From positions 2,363-7,433 of the forward strand of contig DJRK01000149.1 of the NCBI GenBank assembly GCA_002440065.1: a stretch of 5,071 nt of DNA. The letters are read 5' to 3'. A program made the translations under genes and the position numbers. Positions 1 to 5,071 of this stretch are shown in pieces. A model generated the notes under the pieces. It was not told where the DNA came from and searched no databases. It saw only the letters and a list, made by a program, of their open reading frames with translations. The stretch's first letter is position 1. Every line of letters starts with the position of its first letter. This DNA comes from Atopobium sp. UBA6362 (lineage in GTDB: Bacteria; Actinomycetota; Coriobacteriia; Coriobacteriales; Atopobiaceae).

Positions 1-387
<387 letters not shown>

Positions 388-393
388 AAAGAG

Positions 394-399
394 CCCCTC
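394..399 (-). promoter_or_regulatory. Ribosome binding site of the UvrA-like gene
   Basis: GAGGGG lies six bases before the ATG at 387 and fixes the start. The adjacent bases can form a 5-bp hairpin (396-400 with 406-410, loop of five) that would cover part of this site in the mRNA. The stem is short, so any effect on translation is speculative. Confidence 0.7.
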
Positions 400-476
400 T
401 TTCTTAGAGGCAGATGCAGGGAAACGGTCTATCTATCCTTCGATTGTAAGAATCTCGAGAACCCTTCTTCTTTCAC

Positions 477-512
477 AAAAAGGCGCCCGCACGAAGGGGT
501 CCGTGCGGGCGC
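477..512 (-). terminator. Rho-independent terminator after the uronate cluster and small gene
   Basis: On the minus strand an 11-bp perfect, GC-rich stem (512-502 paired with 493-483) closes an 8-base loop. It is followed by one C and then five T residues (481-477). It lies downstream of the 110-residue gene and upstream of the UvrA-like gene, so it should end the uronate-side transcript and insulate the next gene. The plus-strand reading has no T-run after the stem, so the terminator works in one direction only. Confidence 0.85.
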
Positions 513-534
513 GAGGGAAGGAAAGGAGCCTGAA

Positions 535-557
535 AGGCGGGGCATGGCATTCCGCCT
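535..557 (-). repeat. Small stem-loop in the 3' untranslated region
   Basis: AGGCGG (535-540) pairs perfectly with CCGCCT (552-557) around an 11-base loop. It sits between the long hairpin at 562-624 and the terminator and may be part of one structured RNA. Short stems of this size arise by chance in GC-rich DNA, so confidence is modest. Confidence 0.4.
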
Positions 558-561
558 GGTA

Positions 562-624
562 CTTCGGGCTCGACATGGGGCTGTCTGCATAGGGGATGCC
601 GACAGCCCCATGTCAGGCCCGAAG
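562..624 (-). repeat. Long near-perfect inverted repeat (63-nt hairpin)
   Basis: Two 24-base arms (562-585 and 601-624) match at 22 of 24 positions when one is reverse complemented. The two exceptions, at 570/616 and 571/615, would be one C-A mismatch and one G-U wobble in RNA from either strand. The 15-base loop itself contains a further GCAT/ATGC pairing (587-590 with 596-599). No T-run follows on either strand, so this is not a classical terminator. It lies 39 bases after the stop of the 110-residue gene. Possible roles are mRNA 3'-end protection, a structured small RNA, or a palindromic extragenic repeat with copies elsewhere in the genome; the sequence alone does not choose among them. 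Confidence 0.8.
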
Positions 625-643
625 GCAGGGCCCCTTTGTGGAT

Positions 644-658
644 CGGGGCTTGTCCCCG
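644..658 (-). repeat. Short stem-loop just after the small gene
   Basis: CGGGG (644-648) pairs with CCCCG (654-658) around a 5-base loop, beginning five bases past the TAA stop of the 110-residue gene. It is the first of four successive hairpins in the minus-strand RNA between 663 and 477. It is weak evidence on its own because of the GC-rich setting. Confidence 0.35.
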
Positions 659-663
659 CCCCG

Positions 664-996
664 TTACTTGAGCAAATCGGTGAAGTCCTCGACGAGCTCG
701 GTGTATATCTGGTTCCAAGAGCGTGCGCCCTGGAGATACTTGACCCGCATGGACTCGGTGAAGGCATCGAGGTAGCCCTCTATCTTCGCCTGCTTATCGG
801 CGGGAAGGCCAGACTTGGCGACCTTGTCCTTGAGCGAAGCGCAGGACTGTCGACAGCGCAGCGCTTCCCACTCGGCATACGTCATCTGCTGAAGCGACCC
901 GTCGGGAGCCTCGGAAACGACGAAGGTGTCGGGCGCGAGGCCGAGGGCAACGGCGGAATCGGTGGCCTGCTTGTGGAACAGGATCTTCTGGGACAT
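664..996 (-). CDS. Hypothetical 110-residue cytosolic protein
   Basis: I do not recognise this family. The product starts MSQKILFHKQATDS and ends in LVEDFTDLLK. It has no signal peptide or membrane segment, is mixed-charge, and looks helical in its second half (about 56-110). A possible CxxxC pair lies at residues 48 and 52. The ATG at 996 is preceded seven bases upstream by AGAAAGGA (1011-1004), a good Shine-Dalgarno, and the ORF ends in TAA. The residue composition looks like a real protein rather than a shadow reading frame. A long plus-strand ORF covers the same region but has no comparable support. The gene follows the transporter by 86 bases in the same direction and precedes the intrinsic terminator, so it may be the last gene of the uronate operon; no clear promoter separates them. 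Function, and any link to uronate use, is unknown. Confidence 0.75.
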   Translation of the reverse strand: MSQKILFHKQATDSAVALGLAPDTFVVSEAPDGSLQQMTYAEWEALRCRQSCASLKDKVAKSGLPADKQAKIEGYLDAFTESMRVKYLQGARSWNQIYTELVEDFTDLLK

Positions 997-1016
997 AGGT
1001 AATTCCTTTCTCTGAC

Positions 1017-1047
1017 GGGCCCGGCGAAAATCAGTCCCACCGGACCC
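1017..1047 (-). repeat. Intercistronic stem-loop upstream of the small gene's ribosome binding site
   Basis: On the minus strand GGGTCCGG (1047-1040) pairs with CCGGGCCC (1024-1017) across a 15-base loop, as eight pairs including one G-U. Two more wobble pairs can extend the base. The odd pair is G-U only in minus-strand RNA and C-A in plus-strand RNA, which fits a structure made in the sense transcript. It ends five bases before AGAAAGGA, the ribosome binding site of the 110-residue gene. No T-run follows, so it is not a terminator; it could modulate translation or processing between the transporter and the small gene. Confidence 0.5.
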
Positions 1048-1071
1048 ACGCGCAAAAGTCGGCTACTAAGC

Positions 1072-1079
1072 GGGGGGGG
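1072..1079 (-). repeat. Homopolymer tract (eight C on the coding strand)
   Basis: Eight consecutive G on the plus strand, read as C8 in the transcript, lie three bases after the transporter stop codon. The tract is outside both reading frames, so length changes would not shift a protein frame. Confidence 0.95.
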
Positions 1080-1082
1080 TAT

Positions 1083-2666
1083 CTAGCCCTCGGCCTTCTC
1101 GGGCCAAAGCTGCTCGTACTTGCGGCCGGTAAGCTCCTCGCAGACCTTGCGGGCCTCAGGGGTGACGTCGGCCTTGGAGCCGCCGTTCTCAAGACGGGCG
1201 ATCTCTTCCTCGAGGACGGCGTGGGTCTCTTTGTTCAGGTAGACCTTGCGGCTCTCGAAGAGCGCAAGCGCAATCATGACGGCGGTGCCCACGAAAAAGA
1301 TCACGGCGATACCGGTCTGGACGCCGGGGTACTGGGCCATGTCGCTGAAATGCTTCATGGTCTGAGAGTCGTAACCGATCGCGGATAGCAGGATACCGGC
1401 GAGCCAAGTGGCGAGGGCTCCCGTGGACTTGCGGAGAAAGCTCATGACCGAGGCGTAGAGGCCTGCGCGGTCGTCGCGGGTCATGATGTAGTCGACGTCG
1501 GCCATGAACGGGAAGATGTTCCACGGGGTGAACTCAAGGACGGCACGGCCCACCTGGTAGATCACGGAGAACGCCACGAGAAGCACGACGATGAGCGTGG
1601 GGTCGGACACGTGCAGGGCCCAAACGGCGAAGTATCCGACCATGGCAACCAGGATAGAGGTGTAGGCCAGACGGAACAGGTACCGCGGGCCGCGGCTCAC
1701 CATGAGCTTGGTGGCCATCAACGTGGCGGGAATGCCCAGGATGGCGACGGCCTGAAGAATCCAGGGAAGGCCCTCTGAGACGCCGGCGATGCACAGGACG
1801 ACGAAGTTGACGAGAAGCGTGGAGTAGAAGTCCTTGCCGGTGAAAGAGAGCAGGTACACGGCAAGGTGCGTACGGAACGCCTGGTTCTGGAAAGTCTGCT
1901 TATACCCCTCGAGCATGTCGTGGACGGACTCTCCGAAGCTCTTCTTGGGCTGGGCGTCGAGCTCGGCGATGAACTCGTCGGTGAGCGGGCGCTCCCAGGT
2001 GAAGCGCCAAGAGACGAAGATAGCCACGACGAACAGGACGGTCCACGCGATGCCGGCATACAGGTAGGCGTTCACCTGAACATCCTCGGGGAGGCTCTTG
2101 AGGAACGCAAGGATCATGAAGACGAGCGCGGTGCCGGTCGCGGAGATGACCATGCGCGAGCCGGAAAGCACGGTGCGCTTGGTGTAGTCGCGCGTCATCT
2201 CGGCGGGCAGGCATTCCCACGGGATGAGCAGCATGGCGATGATGACCTCCATGCCGACGTACACCGCGAGATAATAGGTGAAGCTCGGCTGGCCGCTCGA
2301 GTCCTTGACGTTGATCCAGAAGAGCGGGAAGACGCAGGCGAACAGGATCAGGCCGACGAACATGAAGAAATGGCGACGGCCGAACCTCTGTCCAAGCTTC
2401 GTGCGGTAGAAGCCGTCCGTGATCGGCCCGAACGCCATGTTCCAGACGCAGTCGACGATACGGCCGGCCGCGGCGATGGTGCCCGCGATGGCGGGGTTGA
2501 ACCCCTGGGCAAGCGTTAGGTAAGCGAAGATGACGCCGGAGACGATATTGTTCCAGCCGCCGCCCATGAGGTCCATCATGCCGTAGCAGACGCCGCGCTT
2601 GGCGTCGATCTTCTTGGGCGTGTAGACCCAGTTGTCTTTGCCCTTCTCTGAGGTGTTAGCTGCCAT
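1083..2666 (-). CDS. GPH-family sugar:cation symporter, probable hexuronate/hexuronide importer
   Basis: A 527-residue integral membrane protein of the glycoside-pentoside-hexuronide (MelB/UidB, MFS_2) family. About 12 hydrophobic segments span residues ~30-470. Family signs are the helix II and loop motif RIVD...GPITD...GQRFGRR (69-98) and the helix IV region IPWECLPAEMT followed by a charged loop. Compared by eye with MelB, Asp72 corresponds to cation-site Asp55, but the position of Asp59 is Asn76, followed by Met instead of Pro. Members usually run ~450-480 residues; the excess here is a soluble tail (~471-527) rich in charged residues with a short likely helix. The ATG at 2666 has AAGAAGGA (2680-2673) six bases upstream. 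It follows uxaC by 94 bases and is probably co-transcribed. Its place beside uxaC and uxuA points to a uronate or uronide substrate; the exact sugar and the coupling ion cannot be read from the sequence. Family assignment is firm, substrate inferred. Confidence 0.9.
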   Translation of the reverse strand: MAANTSEKGKDNWVYTPKKIDAKRGVCYGMMDLMGGGWNNIVSGVIFAYLTLAQGFNPAIAGTIAAAGRIVDCVWNMAFGPITDGFYRTKLGQRFGRRHFFMFVGLILFACVFPLFWINVKDSSGQPSFTYYLAVYVGMEVIIAMLLIPWECLPAEMTRDYTKRTVLSGSRMVISATGTALVFMILAFLKSLPEDVQVNAYLYAGIAWTVLFVVAIFVSWRFTWERPLTDEFIAELDAQPKKSFGESVHDMLEGYKQTFQNQAFRTHLAVYLLSFTGKDFYSTLLVNFVVLCIAGVSEGLPWILQAVAILGIPATLMATKLMVSRGPRYLFRLAYTSILVAMVGYFAVWALHVSDPTLIVVLLVAFSVIYQVGRAVLEFTPWNIFPFMADVDYIMTRDDRAGLYASVMSFLRKSTGALATWLAGILLSAIGYDSQTMKHFSDMAQYPGVQTGIAVIFFVGTAVMIALALFESRKVYLNKETHAVLEEEIARLENGGSKADVTPEARKVCEELTGRKYEQLWPEKAEG

Positions 2667-2691
2667 TGGAAGTCCTTCTTCCCCATCTCTA

Positions 2692-2708
2692 ACCCTGCAG
2701 GGCAGGGT
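2692..2708 (-). repeat. Intercistronic hairpin 2 (uxaC-transporter gap)
   Basis: ACCCTGC (2692-2698) and GCAGGGT (2702-2708) form a 7-bp perfect stem with a 3-base loop, 11 bases upstream of the transporter's Shine-Dalgarno. It follows the larger hairpin at 2716-2744 in the transcript. No T-run is present, so read-through into the transporter is expected. Confidence 0.5.
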
Positions 2709-2715
2709 CGACCTA

Positions 2716-2744
2716 CGGCGGGCCGCACCTCAAGCGGCCCGCCG
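2716..2744 (-). repeat. Intercistronic hairpin 1, strong GC stem after uxaC
   Basis: An 11-bp perfect stem (2716-2726 with 2734-2744), all G and C, closes a 7-base loop 16 bases after the uxaC stop codon. There is no T-run on either side. In polycistronic messages such stems commonly protect the upstream message from 3' exonucleases or set different levels for neighbouring genes; that role here is inferred. Confidence 0.7.
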
Positions 2745-2760
2745 AACCCAATCAGAGGAT

Positions 2761-4185
2761 CTACTTCGCCTCGCCAAAGAAGCCGAAGTAGTCGTGAGCG
2801 TTGTTGTAGGAGACGTCCTCTACCATTTTGCCGAGAAGCTCCTCGTCCTCGGGAGCCTGGCCGCGCTCGACCCACTCGCCGACGAGCCGGCACAGCACGC
2901 GGCGGAAGTACTCGTGGCGCGGATAGGACAGGAAGCTGCGGGAGTCGGTGAGCATGCCCGTGAAGCGGGAGAGCAGGCCCTGCTCGGCGAACATCGTGAG
3001 CTGCTTCTTCATCCCGGAGAGCGTGTCGTTGAACCACCAGGCGTTGCCGAACTGCATGCGCTCCTTCACGCCGCCGGCCTGGAAAGACCCGCACAGGCTC
3101 GCGATTGCCAGCCAGTCGGCGTCGTTCAGGCTGTAGAAGATGACGTTGGGGAGGGCGCCGTCCTGCTCGGCGGCATCAAACAGCAGTTTGTGCTGGTAGA
3201 CGAAGTCAGGCTGGTCGCCCACGGAATCGAAGCCGCAGTCGACGCCGAGCTCCTTGAAGTACTTGGAGGAGTCGTTGCGGAAGCAGTTGCCGTGGATCTG
3301 CATCGTCCAGCCATGGGAAGCGTACTCGCCCATGAGGAACAGGGTCATGGACGTCTGGTACTCGCGAAGCTCCTGGGCAGAGACCTGCTCGCCGGCGAGG
3401 CGCTTGGCCACGACCTTCGCGACCTCATCGTCTGAGGCAGGCGTGAAGTAGAACGTGTTGGCGCCCTGGTCGGCGAGGCGGCCGCCCACCTCGTGGAAGT
3501 ATTGGACGCGCTGCGCGGCGGCCTGCTTGAGCGAGGCGAAGTCCGTGACCTTGACGCCGGAGACCTCGGAGAGCGTCTCGCAGTAGGAGGCAAAGCTGTC
3601 GAGGTCGATGTTCATCAGGTCGTCAGGACGGAACGTCGGCAGGACCTTGAAGCCGTTCTCGGCCTCCTGCTCGGCAAGCAGCTTGTGGTACTTGAGGTCG
3701 CTTGCGGGGTTGTCAGTGGTGCAGATGCACTTGACGTTGAACTTGCGGATGAGGCCCTTGGCCGAGAACTCGGGCTTGGCGAGCTCGGCGTTGGCGCGGT
3801 CCCAAATCTCCTTGGCGTTCTTGTGGTTGATCGTGAGGTCGAGGCCAAAGACGCGACGGAGCTCGAGGTGGCTCCACTCATAGATGGGGTTGCCCACCGC
3901 ATGCTCGATGGTGTCGACGTAGGCCAGGAACTTGGCGTAGTCGTCGTCGCCGCGAATCACGCTCTCGGGGGTGCCGTTCGCGCGCATGATGCGCCACTTG
4001 TAGTGGTCGCCGAAGCCGTTGTCATAGAGCCAGACCTGGGCGAGGTTCTTGTAGCGCTTGTCCTCGTAGATCTCTGCCGGCACGAGGTGGCAGTGATAGT
4101 CGATGATGGGCATCTTCTCGGCGTGGTCGTGATAGAGCCTCTTGGCCCAGTCGGTCGTGAGAAGGAAGTCATCGTTGAGCAGCAT
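2761..4185 (-). CDS. uxaC: Glucuronate (uronate) isomerase UxaC
   Basis: UxaC converts D-glucuronate to D-fructuronate, and D-galacturonate to D-tagaturonate, in the cytosol as the first step of hexuronate breakdown. The 474-residue product is close to the ~470 of E. coli UxaC and aligns with it by eye along its length. It shows the amidohydrolase-like metal motif DYHCHL (His31, His33), DHYKWRIMRANG, WSHLELRRVFG, the CTTDNPASDLKYHK strand, VLPTFRPD, GFDSVGDQ, MQFGNAWWFND and the C-terminal hallmark GMLTDSRSFLSYPRHEYFRR. The ATG at 4185 is chosen because GAGGAG (4197-4192) lies six bases upstream and the protein then begins MLLNDDFLL, matching the E. coli N-terminus. The frame stays open to a TTG at 4227, but that start has no ribosome binding site. 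It begins 45 bases after uxuA ends, in the same direction, so the two are almost certainly co-transcribed. No expected motif is missing. Confidence 0.96.
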   Translation of the reverse strand: MLLNDDFLLTTDWAKRLYHDHAEKMPIIDYHCHLVPAEIYEDKRYKNLAQVWLYDNGFGDHYKWRIMRANGTPESVIRGDDDYAKFLAYVDTIEHAVGNPIYEWSHLELRRVFGLDLTINHKNAKEIWDRANAELAKPEFSAKGLIRKFNVKCICTTDNPASDLKYHKLLAEQEAENGFKVLPTFRPDDLMNIDLDSFASYCETLSEVSGVKVTDFASLKQAAAQRVQYFHEVGGRLADQGANTFYFTPASDDEVAKVVAKRLAGEQVSAQELREYQTSMTLFLMGEYASHGWTMQIHGNCFRNDSSKYFKELGVDCGFDSVGDQPDFVYQHKLLFDAAEQDGALPNVIFYSLNDADWLAIASLCGSFQAGGVKERMQFGNAWWFNDTLSGMKKQLTMFAEQGLLSRFTGMLTDSRSFLSYPRHEYFRRVLCRLVGEWVERGQAPEDEELLGKMVEDVSYNNAHDYFGFFGEAK

Positions 4186-4191
4186 GTTCCA

Positions 4192-4197
4192 CTCCTC
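4192..4197 (-). promoter_or_regulatory. Ribosome binding site that sets the uxaC start
   Basis: GAGGAG sits six bases upstream of the ATG at 4185. It decides against the longer reading from TTG at 4227, which would add 14 residues (starting with the TTG codon, then SQARTQPSAEEWN) that have no counterpart in E. coli UxaC. Confidence 0.85.
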
Positions 4198-4230
4198 TGC
4201 TGATGGTTGCGTACGTGCTTGAGACAAGGG

Positions 4231-5071
4231 TTAGGCGAGCTTGTCGAGCGTCTCCCAGACGCCGTTGATGTACGCGCAACCCAGGGCGCGGTCGTACAGG
4301 CCGTAGCCGGGACGACCCGTCTCGCCCCAGATCATGCGGCCGTGGTCCGGGCGAATGAAGCCGTCGAAGCCGTTGTCGTGCAGCGCCTTCATCATCTTCA
4401 CCATGTCCTTGGAACCGTACTCGCTGGGGTGCGCGGACTCATAGAAGTCCTTGTTCTCGGGGTCCTCGGGGTGCAGGTAGCGGATGTTGCGCATGTGCAC
4501 GAAGTGGATGCGGCCGCGCTTCGTGAACTCGGCGAGGATGGAGTAGATGTCGTTGGCCGGCTCCTCGGCTATCGAACCGCAGCACAGCGTGATGCCGTTG
4601 TACGGGGTATCGACGGCGTTGCAGAGCCAGTCGAGGTCCGCGCGGTTCTTGATGATGCGGGGAAGGCCGAACATGCTGTAGGGAGGGTCGTCGGGGTGAA
4701 TCGCCATCTTGACGTCGCACTCCTCGCAGGTGGGCATGATCGCCTTGAGGAAGTAGACGAGGTTCTCGCGCAGCTTATCCTCATCGACGTCCTTGTAGAT
4801 CTCGAAGAGGTGCTTGAGGTGAGCGAGGCGCTCGGGCTCCCAGCCGGGGAGCGTGAAGCCGTTCGTCCCCTTGGAGTACTTGTCGAGAAGCACCTGAGGG
4901 TCGTCGGGGATCTCCTTGCGCTCAAAGACGAGGGTGTGCGAGCCGTCCGGGAGCTCGTAGTCGAGGTCGGACTTCACCCAGTCGAAGACGGGCATGAAGT
5001 TGTAGCAGATGCACTTGATGCCGTACTTCGCGAGATTGCGGATGGTCTGCTTGTAGTTCTCGATGTACTTG
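4231..5071 (-). CDS. uxuA: Mannonate dehydratase UxuA, C-terminal ~279 residues (5' end beyond window)
   Basis: UxuA removes water from D-mannonate to give 2-keto-3-deoxy-D-gluconate, with a divalent metal, in the cytosol. The frame is open to the right edge, where the visible protein begins KYIENYKQTIRNLAKYGIKC; the ATG at 4995 is internal (CYNFMPVFDW is a conserved UxuA segment). Further hallmarks are the AIHPDDPP, NGITLCCGS, IHFVHMRN, SAHPSEYGSKDM and FIRPDHGRMIWGETGRPGYG segments. The family's metal ligands appear intact: His of HPDD, Cys of LCCGS, the second His of HFVH and Asp of RPDH (about residues 125, 163, 192 and 242 of the visible part). It lacks the insertions of E. coli UxuA (394 residues) and resembles the shorter Bacillus/Streptococcus form, so roughly 75-85 N-terminal residues are probably missing. 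It ends in TAA 45 bases before uxaC. UxuA rather than UxaA next to UxaC suggests the glucuronate branch. Confidence 0.96.
   Translation of the reverse strand, partial: KYIENYKQTIRNLAKYGIKCICYNFMPVFDWVKSDLDYELPDGSHTLVFERKEIPDDPQVLLDKYSKGTNGFTLPGWEPERLAHLKHLFEIYKDVDEDKLRENLVYFLKAIMPTCEECDVKMAIHPDDPPYSMFGLPRIIKNRADLDWLCNAVDTPYNGITLCCGSIAEEPANDIYSILAEFTKRGRIHFVHMRNIRYLHPEDPENKDFYESAHPSEYGSKDMVKMMKALHDNGFDGFIRPDHGRMIWGETGRPGYGLYDRALGCAYINGVWETLDKLA

Noticed and set aside
443..448. TACAAT as a -10 box for the UvrA-like gene
   Set aside because: The hexamer is good and well placed downstream of the terminator, but no acceptable -35 lies 16-18 bases upstream; the nearest TTGTGA is about 24 bases away.
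1020..1062. Possible promoter for the small gene in the gap after the transporter
   Set aside because: The best pair (TTGCGC and GATTTT at 17-base spacing) matches each consensus at only three of six positions.
2632..3435. 267-codon plus-strand ORF opposite uxaC, with similar long ones at 1866-2519 and 3493-4203
   Set aside because: Open antisense frames are expected where the true gene has strong GC bias at third codon positions; the products are rich in E, V, L, A and G without any recognisable motif.
4186..4227. N-terminal extension of UxaC from TTG at 4227
   Set aside because: No ribosome binding site precedes the TTG, whereas the internal ATG at 4185 has GAGGAG six bases upstream and matches the known UxaC N-terminus.
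4231..4995. Treating ATG at 4995 as the uxuA start
   Set aside because: The frame is open and conserved UxuA sequence continues upstream to the window edge, so the gene is partial and the Met is internal.

Overview
The window carries the downstream half of a hexuronate (D-glucuronate/galacturonate) catabolic gene cluster, followed by the start of an unrelated UvrA-like gene. All real genes lie on the minus strand, so transcription runs from right to left. The high GC content, strong GC bias at third codon positions and the protein types (a UxuA of the shorter, Bacillus/Streptococcus-like form, a GPH-family transporter and a UvrA-like ATPase) fit a high-GC anaerobic, gut-type bacterium. A Coriobacteriia member such as Olsenella or Collinsella is my best guess, but this is inference and no marker gene in the window settles it.

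Layout in transcription order. (1) 5071-4231: the C-terminal ~279 residues of UxuA, mannonate dehydratase, cut by the window edge. (2) 4185-2761: UxaC, glucuronate/uronate isomerase, complete; its start is moved from an upstream TTG to an ATG with a strong Shine-Dalgarno. (3) A 94-nt gap with two tandem hairpins and no T-run. (4) 2666-1083: a 527-residue GPH-type sugar:cation symporter with an unusually long soluble C-terminal tail. (5) An 86-nt gap with a C8 tract and a stem-loop just before the next ribosome binding site. (6) 996-664: a 110-residue cytosolic protein I do not recognise. (7) 663-388: a non-coding stretch whose minus-strand RNA would fold into four successive hairpins, the last being a convincing intrinsic terminator (512-477). 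(8) 387-1: the N-terminus of a UvrA-like ABC ATPase with its own ribosome binding site, cut by the left edge.

How they work together. The transporter probably imports a hexuronate or hexuronide, UxaC isomerises glucuronate to fructuronate, and UxuA dehydrates mannonate to 2-keto-3-deoxygluconate. The linking step (UxuB, fructuronate reductase) and the KDG kinase/aldolase are not in the window. The small protein may be the last gene of the operon, because the terminator lies after it.

No CRISPR array, insertion sequence, tRNA or rRNA was seen. The most interesting points are the UvrA-like gene, whose start resembles the first ABC half of UvrA-type proteins but continues directly into second-half sequence; a transporter helix II in which the second conserved cation-site Asp is replaced by Asn; and the 63-nt near-perfect hairpin after the small gene. 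None amounts to a clearly new system on the evidence in this window.
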